Shown here piece after piece: positions 35,550-43,933 of a DNA stretch of 64,000 nt. The position numbers and the translations under genes were made by a program. The DNA is from Candidatus Moranbacteria bacterium UBA2282. GTDB taxonomy: Bacteria; Patescibacteriota; Minisyncoccia; Moranbacterales; UBA2206. The notes under the pieces are model-generated. The model ran no database searches, was not told the DNA's origin, and saw nothing but the letters and a program-made list of their open reading frames with translations. The first letter of the stretch is position 1, and the number at the start of each line of letters is the position of its first letter. The stretch is from the NCBI GenBank assembly GCA_002345745.1, contig DDWQ01000003.1, forward strand, positions 24,798 through 88,797. The letters run 5' to 3'.

Positions 35550-37193
35550 ATGAATAGATTTAAAAAAGCAGTAACAGGGTTGAATAAAGTTATAGAAAGT
35601 GTGTTTGCTCTAAAGATTGGAACGACTACACTGGCTTTGAATTTTCTCGGAATTATTATTTTGCGTGTTTTTGAAGAACGGTTTCTAGCATCCACTGATA
35701 ATGCTGTCTATGGGGCTATTGCAGGATTTTTATATAACTTTTTCTTCTTTATTGTTTTATATTTATTAATTTGGCTTTTGCTGACTTGGATTCTCAAGAT
35801 GAAGCCAATGCAATTAACTGGCGTTCTCCTGTGGTCATTCTGGCTAGTTCTGTTGCCACCTATCTTGGATATGATAAAAACTGGCGGTAGCGTTTATTGG
35901 AGTTTCTATACATTAGACAGTCTCGTGGGTTTGTGGCAGGAATTTATTACTTTTTTTGGGCACTTGCCATCAGGCATTGTCTATTTTGGAACCAAAATTG
36001 TTTTTGTGCTGACAATCTTTCTAGTTGGCGGATTGGTTTTTTTGAAAACAAAAAACTTCTTTAAAACTATTTTCAGTGCATTTTTTGCGTATGTTTTAAT
36101 GTTTGTTTTGGGAACACTGCCATCCTGGCTCACAATGATTTATTATTTTTTTCAAGGTTCTAAAAAAATAACGGAAGTCAATGCAATTAACATTGTGCAA
36201 TTATTTGGTTCTATGCATCCAATTTTTGGAATTGAAAATGATAATATGAAATATACTTTCGTAAACAATCTAAATGGCGTATATTTTCTATTACTTTTAT
36301 TTTTTCTTGGTATCATTTTCTTTTTGGAAAGTCGAGAAAAATTATGGGCAACCATAAAAAATGCGCGCTTGCCTCAAATAGCCTACCACACAGGACTTTT
36401 GTTAGTAGGTATGGGTCTCGGCAGTTTTATTTATCCGCAAAATTGGCATTTGAATGTGTTCTCTAGTATTTCATTTCTCGTAATTTTGAGTAGTGTTCTA
36501 TTATCCTGGAAAGCTTCAGTCATCGTCAATGATTTGAATGATTATAAAATTGATAAAATAACCAATAATTGGAGGCCATTACAAAAAAATATTTTCACAC
36601 AAAAAGAATATATTAATTTAGGTATAATTTTATTTTGCTTGGCACTACTCGGTGGCTTGGTTGTCGGTTTAAAATTCGCAATGTTTTTGATTGTCTATCA
36701 AACATTAGCGTGGTTTTATTCAGCTCGACCATATAGACTGAAAAAATTTCCCATCATTGCTACTTTTTTTAGTGCATTAGCCTCAATCACTGTAATATTT
36801 ATTGGCTATAGCCTATTTTCTGGAGATGAGAATATTAAATTATTTCCGTGGAGAATAATTATTATGATGCTTATGACACTAACATTATCCTTGCCAATTA
36901 AGGATTTCAAAGATATTGCGGGAGATAGGGCTGACGGCGTTTGGACTATTCCGGCATTATTTGGGATGGAAATGGGCAAGCTGATTGTTGGTTCCGGCAT
37001 TTTTATTTCTTTTATGTCGAGTGTGTTTTTCTTGAATGAGCACAAACTTTTCTGGTGGGCATTGCTTTTTGGTGGCATCAGTTTTCTAGCTATGACAAGC
37101 AAAAAAACAAAACCATATCAAATGATATGGTCAGTTTTTGGTGCGGTGCTTGTCTATGCTGTGATTTTGATAAAAATAGTTTTTCTAAAATAA
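35550..37193 (+). CDS. UbiA-family prenyltransferase with an N-terminal membrane domain
   Basis: 547 residues, wholly membrane-embedded. Residues about 300-545 are the UbiA part: the first Asp-rich motif N-D-L-N-D-Y-K-I-D-K (NDxxDxxxD) and the second D-F-K-D-I-A-G-D-R-A-D-G. These bind the prenyl diphosphate with magnesium. The first about 285 residues are a separate block of six or so helices with no match I can name, making the protein roughly twice the usual UbiA length. It is transcribed away from the secretion cluster. The acceptor is unknown. Confidence 0.85.
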   Translation: MNRFKKAVTGLNKVIESVFALKIGTTTLALNFLGIIILRVFEERFLASTDNAVYGAIAGFLYNFFFFIVLYLLIWLLLTWILKMKPMQLTGVLLWSFWLVLLPPILDMIKTGGSVYWSFYTLDSLVGLWQEFITFFGHLPSGIVYFGTKIVFVLTIFLVGGLVFLKTKNFFKTIFSAFFAYVLMFVLGTLPSWLTMIYYFFQGSKKITEVNAINIVQLFGSMHPIFGIENDNMKYTFVNNLNGVYFLLLLFFLGIIFFLESREKLWATIKNARLPQIAYHTGLLLVGMGLGSFIYPQNWHLNVFSSISFLVILSSVLLSWKASVIVNDLNDYKIDKITNNWRPLQKNIFTQKEYINLGIILFCLALLGGLVVGLKFAMFLIVYQTLAWFYSARPYRLKKFPIIATFFSALASITVIFIGYSLFSGDENIKLFPWRIIIMMLMTLTLSLPIKDFKDIAGDRADGVWTIPALFGMEMGKLIVGSGIFISFMSSVFFLNEHKLFWWALLFGGISFLAMTSKKTKPYQMIWSVFGAVLVYAVILIKIVFLK

Positions 37194-37296
37194 TGCCGAA
37201 TAAATTTGAGACGTGTTACATCGCCAAGGCTTCACCTCAGCGGGGCTAATTTCCAGTAGAGGTGAATACTTTGACAGGAAAATGGTATCGTTTGAA

Positions 37297-38124
37297 TTAA
37301 CTTAGTATAAGCTCGCTAACCTTTTTCCAATCAACAATAGTCAGTTCTTGTGCACGTACGTTTTCATGAAGTGAAAGCGTTTTTAATTTTTCGCAAATAT
37401 CTTTTTTGTCTAATTGTAGGCTATTTCCGAGGTTATTAGGAAGAGTTTTTCTTTTAGCGGAAAAGCCAGCTTTGACAACGCGAAAGAATTTTTTGTCAGT
37501 TATTTTATTGAATTTACGAATAGGCGTTATTTTTATAATAGCGCTGTCCACTTTTGGTATGGGGAAAAAAGAATCCTTGCTAACTTCAAACAAAATTTTT
37601 ACTTCGGCATAATATTGAATTGCAACAGAAAGAAGGCTCATTTGACCTGCAGTAGCTACAATTCTTTTTGCTACTTCTTTTTGCACCATCAAGATAATTT
37701 CTTTTGGTTGAATGACTTGTTCAAGAAATAGTCGGATGATGGGAGAAGTTATGTAATATGGAATGTTAGCGACTAGTTTGTAATTTAGAATCGGTGCCGA
37801 AATGGGGACACTGGGTGTCCCTTTGGACACCCAGTGTCCAAGTAACTCGGGTAAATTTATGTTTAAAATATCAGCGTGAACAATTTCCACGTTAGCTGTG
37901 TTTTTGAATTTTTCATTAAGCACGGGAATCAATCTATCATCAAGTTCAATCGCGATGACTTTTTTGGTATGTTTAGCCAATTGTTCTGTGAGCACGCCTT
38001 CTCCGGGACCAATCTCAATCACAAAATCTTCTGAATTCAATTCAGCTACTGTAATAATTTTTTGCAAAACTTGCTCATCGCGGAGAAAATTTTGACCCAA
38101 TGATTTTTTTGGCTTATTTTCCAT
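37297..38124 (-). CDS. rsmA: 16S rRNA dimethyladenosine transferase
   Basis: 275 residues. KKSLGQNFLRDEQVLQKI and the SAM-binding VIEIGPGEGVLTEQL open the protein; VANIPYYITSPII is the NLPY catalytic motif equivalent. RsmA dimethylates two adenines near the 3' end of 16S rRNA. Between residues about 94 and 108 an extra segment (GHWVSKGTPSVP) is encoded by a perfect inverted repeat (37806-37839) not expected in the family; it sits in a loop before NIPYY, and the frame remains open. The downstream G5/DPBB gene ends one base away. Confidence 0.95.
   Translation of the reverse strand: MENKPKKSLGQNFLRDEQVLQKIITVAELNSEDFVIEIGPGEGVLTEQLAKHTKKVIAIELDDRLIPVLNEKFKNTANVEIVHADILNINLPELLGHWVSKGTPSVPISAPILNYKLVANIPYYITSPIIRLFLEQVIQPKEIILMVQKEVAKRIVATAGQMSLLSVAIQYYAEVKILFEVSKDSFFPIPKVDSAIIKITPIRKFNKITDKKFFRVVKAGFSAKRKTLPNNLGNSLQLDKKDICEKLKTLSLHENVRAQELTIVDWKKVSELILS
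37806..37839. repeat. Palindromic element inside rsmA
   Basis: GGACACTGGGTGTCC (37806-37820), loop CTTT, GGACACCCAGTGTCC (37825-37839): 15-base perfect arms, and each arm is itself partly palindromic (GGACAC/GTGTCC). It inserts about a dozen codons in frame in rsmA. Confidence 0.88.
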
Positions 38125-38931
38125 TTAATTTAATATAGCCTCAACTTTAACGCCAATTACTCCGGCACCAAGCGAAGCAATGCTAGTGAAGGCAACTTTA
38201 TCAAGATCAATTATGCGTCCTTTGCCTTGGGGTCCATAGTCATTAATTTGTACGACTACTGACTTACCATTCTCTAGATTAGTTACTCTAGCATAAGAAC
38301 CCCTAGGAAGGGAAGTGCTAGCAGCAAACATACCGCCCTTGAAGGCATACCAAGTCCCTTGGCCAGTACTGGCTTTGCCGAGCTTCATATATGTTCCTTG
38401 AATGACAATTTCTGTCACAGGATCACTAACGATATTTTTTTCCAGGGGTATGCGTGAAATTTCCTGGCCATTTTTGTAAGTTATACTATATTTTATTTCT
38501 TTTTTTCCAAGCTCGCCTTTTTGTTCAACTTTTTTTTCATGCCAACCAAGTTTGGCATCTTCTTTGGTAATTGTTTTGAATGCAATATCTTCGGTAATAA
38601 TTTTTTCTTCAATATTTATGCGCGTAACAATAATTTTTTCATTGGAATGAGGTTGCCAATTAATAGGTGGTGAAACTTTGTCTAGTCTGCCTAAGAGTAT
38701 TTTATTTTCATTAAGTATGCCACCAATTGTTTTTTCAGCGGAATAATTTTCGATAATTTGATCGTCAGCATTTAATTGAAATTTGATAGCACGATCAATA
38801 GTAATCAGTATTCCAGGATATAGTGTTGTTTCTTTAGGCGGAATAATTAAATCATATTCATTGAGAATAATATTTTTTTCTTGTAATAAATTTGCAATAG
38901 TAGTTGCCTCGGTTTTTATTTCAAAAATCAA
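38125..38931 (-). CDS. Cell-wall protein with DUF348-like, G5 and double-psi beta-barrel (RlpA/3D-like) domains
   Basis: 268 residues from TTG 38931. Order: a DUF348-like repeat (EIKTEATTIANLLQEKNI), a G5 domain (about 100-175, EDIAFKTITKEDAKLGWHEKKVEQKGELGKKEIKY), and a C-terminal double-psi beta-barrel (about 185-268, GKASTGQGTWYAFKGGMFAASTSLPRGSYARVTN...VVVQINDYGPQGKGRIIDLD) as in RlpA and YabE-type wall hydrolases. The frame stays open upstream to 39102 and encodes a membrane helix (IKFSFFICIALIGYGLFTFF), but contains no ATG, GTG or TTG there. The true start may thus be a rare codon near 39081. Confidence 0.82.
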   Translation of the reverse strand: MIFEIKTEATTIANLLQEKNIILNEYDLIIPPKETTLYPGILITIDRAIKFQLNADDQIIENYSAEKTIGGILNENKILLGRLDKVSPPINWQPHSNEKIIVTRINIEEKIITEDIAFKTITKEDAKLGWHEKKVEQKGELGKKEIKYSITYKNGQEISRIPLEKNIVSDPVTEIVIQGTYMKLGKASTGQGTWYAFKGGMFAASTSLPRGSYARVTNLENGKSVVVQINDYGPQGKGRIIDLDKVAFTSIASLGAGVIGVKVEAILN

Positions 38932-39092
38932 GCCGTTGTCGTTGAGAGTTATTATTTTTTCTGAGTTAAAATTTAATATTCTGGATGGATTATGAAAAAA
39001 AGTAAAAAGACCATAACCTATTAGTGCTATGCAGATAAAAAAACTGAATTTTATAATTTTTAATTTTATAATTTTGTAAATAAATTGCGATA

Positions 39093-40619
39093 CTAATCTG
39101 CCTTAAAGCGATATTGAATAGCTTCGGCAATGTGTGTTGGTTGTATTTCAGAAACCCCAGCCAAATCTGCAATAGTTCTGGCAACTTTAATAATACGATA
39201 ATAAGCACGAGCACTCAAGTGCAATGAATTAACCGCACTTTTCATAAGAGCAGTGCAAGCGGGATTGATCTGACAAAATTTTTTCATTTCTTGTCCATTC
39301 ATTTCGCTATTGGTGATAATTGCAGAGGCATAAAAACGTTCGGCTTGGATAATGCGGGCTTTTTCTACACGCTCTCGGATTGATTGGGAGTTTTCAGCTA
39401 GAGAATCTTCGGCAAGTTTTTCAAATTTTATACGTGGAACTTCCACATGCAAATCTATGCGATCTAAAATTGGTCCAGAAATCTTTCTTTGATAGCGTAT
39501 AATTTGAGCTGGATTGCAGGAGCAAGCCTTTTCTGGATCAGTAGCGTTGCCACAAGGGCAAGGGTTCATCGCTGCCACAAGAGTGAAACGCGCAGGGAAT
39601 TCTAGTGTGCCTTGCGCTCGGGACACTGTGATAATGCCATCTTCGAGTGGTTGACGTAAATTTTCTAAAACTGCTCGAGAAAACTCAGGAAATTCATCGA
39701 GAAATAGCACGCCACGGTGCGACAAACTAATTTCTCCCGGCTTCGGATAGGTTCCACCCCCTACAAGGGAAACAGCACTAGCACTGTGATGTGGAGAACG
39801 AAATTGGCGAGTTGTCATAAGGGCAGTTTCTTTGGGTAATTTTCCAGAAACAGAAAATATTTTAGTAATTTCAAGTGCTTCCGGAATAGTTAGGCGTGGC
39901 AAGATAGAAGGCATTGTTTTCGCTAGTAAACTTTTGCCTGAACCAGGGGGTCCATTTAGAATGACATTGTGTCCACCAGCCGCTGCAATTTCCAAAGCAC
40001 GCTTAGCATGTTCTTGTCCTTTAACAAAAGCCATTTCACAAGCATATTCTTCTTGCACAAACAAATCAGCTAGATTTATGGGAGGAAATAGAGCAATTTT
40101 TTGTTGACCAGTGAGGTGTGCGATAAGTGAAAGAAGATTAGCAACTGGATAAATATTTAAGCCTGCAATAACTGATGCTTCAGCAGCATTTTCTTGAGGA
40201 ACAAAAATATCTTGAATACCCATCTTTGTAGCTAGAATTGCCATTGGTAAAACCCCTTTAACAGGTCTGACTGTTCCGTCTAGTGCCAGTTCACCTAAAA
40301 ATATTTTATTTGTGTAATCAAATTTTATCTGCCGAGTAGTTAAAAGAAAACCTAGTGCAATCGGCAAATCATAAACAGGACCTTCTTTTTTAAGGTCAGC
40401 TGGGGCAAGATTGACCGTAATTCGTCCGCATTGATGTGGTGGTTTGAATTTACTATTGCGAATAGCAGCCGCAACTCGATCCCGAGCTTCTTTGACGGCT
40501 GCATCAGGCAAACCAACAATATTAAATTGATGCAGTCCCGCTGAGACGGCATCAACTTCAATTTCAATTAATTCACTTTTCAGTCCAATGGTAGCGGCGG
40601 ATAATATTTTTGAAGACAA
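39093..40619 (-). CDS. comM: ComM/YifB-family AAA ATPase (Mg chelatase-like)
   Basis: 508 residues, normal length. An N-terminal ribosomal S5-like fold with INITVNLAPADLKKEG-type sequence, Walker A GPPGSGKSLLAKTMPSILP, Walker B RGVLFLDEFPEF, the cysteine cluster NPCPCG..CSC, and the C-terminal Mg-chelatase-related domain (SARAYYRIIKVARTIADL) are all present. ComM is a helicase promoting branch migration during natural transformation, so the organism may take up DNA. The stop lies within the open upstream extension of the G5/DPBB frame. Confidence 0.95.
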   Translation of the reverse strand: MSSKILSAATIGLKSELIEIEVDAVSAGLHQFNIVGLPDAAVKEARDRVAAAIRNSKFKPPHQCGRITVNLAPADLKKEGPVYDLPIALGFLLTTRQIKFDYTNKIFLGELALDGTVRPVKGVLPMAILATKMGIQDIFVPQENAAEASVIAGLNIYPVANLLSLIAHLTGQQKIALFPPINLADLFVQEEYACEMAFVKGQEHAKRALEIAAAGGHNVILNGPPGSGKSLLAKTMPSILPRLTIPEALEITKIFSVSGKLPKETALMTTRQFRSPHHSASAVSLVGGGTYPKPGEISLSHRGVLFLDEFPEFSRAVLENLRQPLEDGIITVSRAQGTLEFPARFTLVAAMNPCPCGNATDPEKACSCNPAQIIRYQRKISGPILDRIDLHVEVPRIKFEKLAEDSLAENSQSIRERVEKARIIQAERFYASAIITNSEMNGQEMKKFCQINPACTALMKSAVNSLHLSARAYYRIIKVARTIADLAGVSEIQPTHIAEAIQYRFKAD

Positions 40620-40637
40620 CGTGTTGGAAATTAAAAA

Positions 40638-41135
40638 TTATAAAATTTGTTTATGTTTATAAATTGACACTACTGTTATTATAACACCAATTGAAATAAA
40701 AACATCAGCCAGATTAAATATTGGTCCAATAGGTTGATTAATAAAGTCAATAACGCAACCAAATTGCAGTCGGTCGATGACATTTGAAAGTGCTCCAGAA
40801 AGAATTAATAAAATTCCAAAATCCAAATTCCAAGGTACAAACACCTTGCCTACCGGCAGGCAGGAATTCCAACTCTCAAAATCCAAAATCCAAAATCGCT
40901 TTGCGGCTTGAATATTTGAATTTGTAATTTGTTTGTTGTTTGTTTTTTGGTGCTTGTTTTTTAGGATAATATAAATAATTGTAGTGGTTATCATGAGCCA
41001 CAAAGCCCAAAAAACAATTGGGTTTATGTGCAATCCAAAAGATATACCCTCATTGCAAATATAAAATCCGCCCTCGTGGCGGACTAAATATTTACTCAGT
41101 TGATCAATAAAAATAAGCAGTAATAGCAAAAACAT
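40638..41135 (-). CDS. lspA: Lipoprotein signal peptidase II with an in-frame repeat insertion
   Basis: 165 residues, four membrane segments. The aspartyl dyad is D121 (GALSNVIDR) and D144 (FNLADVFI). It removes signal peptides of lipoproteins. Residues about 60-107, between the second and third membrane helices, are encoded by palindromic repeat DNA and are hydrophilic and unlike LspA. The N-terminal region is also compressed around a GGAxxYIC stretch (VRHEGGFYICNEG) encoded by a CCGCC/GGCGG palindrome. Both motifs around the catalytic residues are intact, so activity is plausible. Confidence 0.88.
   Translation of the reverse strand: MFLLLLLIFIDQLSKYLVRHEGGFYICNEGISFGLHINPIVFWALWLMITTTIIYIILKNKHQKTNNKQITNSNIQAAKRFWILDFESWNSCLPVGKVFVPWNLDFGILLILSGALSNVIDRLQFGCVIDFINQPIGPIFNLADVFISIGVIITVVSIYKHKQIL
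40811..40963. repeat. Palindromic repeat element inside lspA
   Basis: CCAAATTCC/CAAATCC-type words on the left are mirrored by TTTGAATTTGTAATTTG-type words on the right. It carries TGCCTACCGGCAGGCAGGAA at 40847-40866, identical to 51470-51489 in uvrD. It encodes roughly residues 58-108 of LspA without breaking the frame. Confidence 0.85.
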
Positions 41136-41492
41136 TTATTTGCAGGTTATACAGGTTTGTGCAGATGGATTAGCTTGTAATCTTTCAATAGCAATTTCTT
41201 TTTTGCAATTATCGCAAATGCCATAAGTTCCTTCTTCCATTTTAGCTAGTGCAACAATAATTGCTTGTAATTTTTTTTCTAGAGCAATTTCCACTGGTAA
41301 ATTATCAGTGTATTCTTCGACTTCAGTGGTGTTGTCCTCTCGATCATTACCAACTTCAGTAAAAGTGGCTTCATAGTCACCAGTCTCTGCATCAACGGGT
41401 TTAGCAATTCTATTAAGACTGCTTTCTAGCTCAGTTTTTTCAACTAAAAGTGCTTGTTTAAGTTCAGCTAGTGTTTTTAAATCAATGACCAT
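41136..41492 (-). CDS. DksA/TraR-family zinc-finger protein
   Basis: 118 residues. A helical coiled-coil N-terminal part with acidic residues is followed by a C4 zinc finger, C-D-N-C-K-K-E-I-A-I-E-R-L-x-A-x-P-x-A-x-T-C-x-x-C. DksA-type proteins bind RNA polymerase through its secondary channel and respond to ppGpp; this may be such a factor or a general C4 protein (YocK-like). It ends next to the lspA start, an association seen in other bacteria. Confidence 0.9.
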   Translation of the reverse strand: MVIDLKTLAELKQALLVEKTELESSLNRIAKPVDAETGDYEATFTEVGNDREDNTTEVEEYTDNLPVEIALEKKLQAIIVALAKMEEGTYGICDNCKKEIAIERLQANPSAQTCITCK

Positions 41493-41563
41493 AATGTTAA
41501 AATTACGAATTATTTGTTCATTTATTAAGCTAATTTAATTATATCAATTTAGCTGCAAAATGT

Positions 41564-41947
41564 CTACAAGCTTTTAATATGCTTTATTTTGGCTATGCGG
41601 GTAGTATAATCTAGCCAAACAGAAACAGCATCAAAGCGGTAGCTGGAATCAACTAAATGGTGTTTTCGCAAATAAAATGTTGCTATTTTGTTTAGTTTGC
41701 GGAGCTTTTGGTGAGTTATGTTTTCTTCGGGCAAAGTATCTTTGTATTTGCTATACTCGCGCGTCTTGACTTCAATAAAAACAATTTCATTTTGCACGCT
41801 GTCTTTGGCAACGATATCTATCTCACCCAGTCTGCGTCCCGAATTATTCTTAAAATTCATATCCAAAATTTCATAATTTTTGCTTCTGAGAAAATTAGCT
41901 ACAACTTGCTCGCCTGTTTGCCCAGTTGTAATGTTGTCATTTGCCAT
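41564..41947 (-). CDS. yraN: UPF0102 / YraN-family predicted endonuclease
   Basis: 127 residues. The restriction-endonuclease-like core is visible: GEIDIVAKD (catalytic Asp), IVFIEVKTREYSKY (E-x-K), and an N-terminal GEQVVANFLRSKNYEILDMNF. YraN is linked to DNA processing or repair but its reaction is not established. It is 71 bases upstream of the dksA-like gene on the same strand. Confidence 0.92.
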   Translation of the reverse strand: MANDNITTGQTGEQVVANFLRSKNYEILDMNFKNNSGRRLGEIDIVAKDSVQNEIVFIEVKTREYSKYKDTLPEENITHQKLRKLNKIATFYLRKHHLVDSSYRFDAVSVWLDYTTRIAKIKHIKSL

Positions 41948-41989
41948 AAAAATTTGTCCTATACGTCTAATTAGTCCAAGTATAGCATT

Positions 41990-42550
41990 TTAAAAACAAA
42001 AAAACACCATAACGGTGTATGTATGTGACAATATGATATAGAAACCTAGGGTGTTGACTATGTGGCCCAATATAATAATATATGGCTATTTGACAACACC
42101 CTAAGGTGTTCGTCAATATGTACGCGTTAGCTTTTTTTGAACCTTTTGGTTCCGGGTGAGGAAACCATATTGCCACATAAAGAGCTGGCGTGTAATTGTT
42201 ATTACTTTACATATTGTTTTTTTATATTCTTCTGTAGAATACTTTTTCTCTCTCAACCATTCTCTGGCGTATTGCCTTTTGGTTGCGGCCAGTAACTACC
42301 TAGAAGAGCATTTAACATAATTGCTACTCGAGGTAGTTACCAACCTTTGTAAAGAACATTTTTTACTTTTTATTTTTATTTTTAGTAAAATTTTTTTATT
42401 TTTATTTTTTAGGGTCCTTCGATCAGAATTCGAAGGCGGTTTTAATGCGTTGATTAAAACACTTGAACAGTAGAGAGGTTTCAATCGCAAATAGGGGGAA
42501 ATTGCGATTGAAACTCCTCTACCGTAGCTATTCCTAGACTAGGTGTATTT
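41990..42550. ncRNA. Hairpin-dense noncoding region, candidate structured RNA
   Basis: No credible gene. Perfect stems, in order: TAGGGTGTTG 42047 / CAACACCCTA 42094, overlapping the alternative AACACC/GGTGTT hairpin at 42095-42110; GTAACTACCT 42292 / AGGTAGTTAC 42331; CCTTCGA 42416 / TCGAAGG 42430; GTTTTAAT 42439 / ATTAAAAC 42453; TAGAG(..)GTTTCAATCGCAA 42471 / TTGCGATTGAAAC(..)CTCTA 42502. The density of separate stems is unusual. The strand and ends are undetermined. The rest of the 866-base gap (42551-42813) has only DnaA-box-like TTATACACA (42669-42677, -) and TTATCCACA (42775-42783, +), with no gene. Confidence 0.4.
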
Positions 42551-42813
42551 CGTATTTAATTGTTAAGCAACAAGTCTATTATATTTATTATAGCAAGAAA
42601 TTTAGCTTCGGTCAATATTATGGCTTAGTATTACAACAATAGTGCCTATTGATGCGATAAAAAATAGTTGTGTATAAATTTTATTAAAAAACAAGTTATT
42701 TACTAAAAATAGAAAGTAATTTTCTTTTTCACAATTGGCTTAATTGCAGGTAAAAATACTTAGTATTCACCAGGTTATCCACAGATTGTTAGCGGTCAAT
42801 GTGTAATGCTATA

Positions 42814-43851
42814 TTAATCTGGAAGTTGAGAAGCGGAGGATAAGAGAACTTTATCTATGATGGAATACATAGTGCGTTGTGTTGTCCCAATTAGTAATTG
42901 ATCACCAATTAACGCATAATCTATGGATAATTCTTCAGGAGAAATAATGTTCTGGTATCTAATTGTAGTTTCTTTGTACAGGGTGTCTGTGAAAGCAGAT
43001 GTTAGAAATTCACGATCAGCATTGAACAAAAGTATGCCTTTCAGGTTATTAGATAGAAATGGTTCTTCGGACAAAAGAGCGTTTCGCAAAGCAAGATCGT
43101 TTGCTATAGCAATAGATAATCCAAAATGCATAGTGCCAGCATCATTAAAAATAAATAAGCTAAAAGGACCTGCTAAATTAGAAAGCACATCTTCAGACAA
43201 AGTAATTCCTATTTTTTGTGAAAATGTTGTAAAAGTAATCGGATTATTTTGTAAATCTGTAATAATAAATTCAACTGGCACAGTTAAGGCAGAAACTCTT
43301 ATTTTTTCTGCGTAATTATTGAGAAGTTCTTGCAGTTGAGTTTTGTTTAGGTTATCAATATCTAGGGATAGATAATTAGAGTTTTCAGTAGAAAACAATA
43401 GTTCTGATGATATTAGTTCTGGGGATGGATCTGTAATTGCTACTTCTGATTGACGAGTGATATTAAAATAATAAACACCAGCGCCTGCAATTAGTATTAT
43501 TGTAATGATGGCGATAAAAGTAGTTGCAAAAGAATTGGTTTTTTTGACAGGTTCTTCTTTTAAAATAAAAGATGCTTTTTGTACAGGTGGTAAAGTATTT
43601 AATAATTTTGGTGTTAGGAAAGGGCTATTTTTTTGTGCCTCGTTAAATGAAATAGTAGCCGTGGTATCAGTTAGTTTAATTGGTGGTTGTTTAGGAACGC
43701 TAGAGTGTTCTTGCTCTTTAAGATCCTTTGCCATTGTATGAATTATGGCAGTATTAATTTTTAAATCTTTTTCCCGATTGAAATTTTGTGGGTCTGTTGG
43801 GTCTTCAATATTAATAATATTTTGATTTTTGAACATTGTTTTGTTTTTCAT
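42814..43851 (-). CDS. Hypothetical single-pass membrane protein
   Basis: 345 residues: a cytoplasmic N-terminus rich in polar residues (1-105), one membrane helix (about 108-128, TFIAIITIILIAGAGVYYF), and an extracytoplasmic domain (about 135-345) of alternating beta/alpha segments. It contains no cysteine or recognised catalytic motif. It is separated from pnp by a terminator, so it is expressed independently. I do not recognise the family. Confidence 0.65.
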   Translation of the reverse strand: MKNKTMFKNQNIINIEDPTDPQNFNREKDLKINTAIIHTMAKDLKEQEHSSVPKQPPIKLTDTTATISFNEAQKNSPFLTPKLLNTLPPVQKASFILKEEPVKKTNSFATTFIAIITIILIAGAGVYYFNITRQSEVAITDPSPELISSELLFSTENSNYLSLDIDNLNKTQLQELLNNYAEKIRVSALTVPVEFIITDLQNNPITFTTFSQKIGITLSEDVLSNLAGPFSLFIFNDAGTMHFGLSIAIANDLALRNALLSEEPFLSNNLKGILLFNADREFLTSAFTDTLYKETTIRYQNIISPEELSIDYALIGDQLLIGTTQRTMYSIIDKVLLSSASQLPD

Positions 43852-43873
43852 CCGATCACTCGGAGTTAATTTT

Positions 43874-43905
43874 AAAAATAAAAATAAAGACAGATTTAAC
43901 TGTCT
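43874..43905 (-). terminator. Intrinsic terminator of pnp
   Basis: On the minus strand AGACAG - TTAAAT - CTGTCT followed by TTATTTTTATTTTT, 29 bases after the pnp stop. Confidence 0.78.
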
Positions 43906-43933
43906 CTATTTTACAACAAAATTTTATTTTTGG

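Noticed and set aside
42296..42490. 64-residue minus-strand ORF
   Set aside because: Located entirely in hairpin-rich noncoding sequence with a poly-Lys/Asn low-complexity middle; not credible as a gene.
42471..42521. Hairpin with GTTTCAATCGC and GATTGAAAC ends resembling a type I CRISPR repeat
   Set aside because: Occurs once, with long 13-base perfect arms and no second copy or spacer spacing nearby; no cas genes in the window.
41948..42813. Search for tmRNA, RNase P RNA, SRP RNA or rRNA in the longest noncoding gap
   Set aside because: No tRNA-like ends with CCA, no GAGGAAAGTC or other core motif was recognised on either strand.
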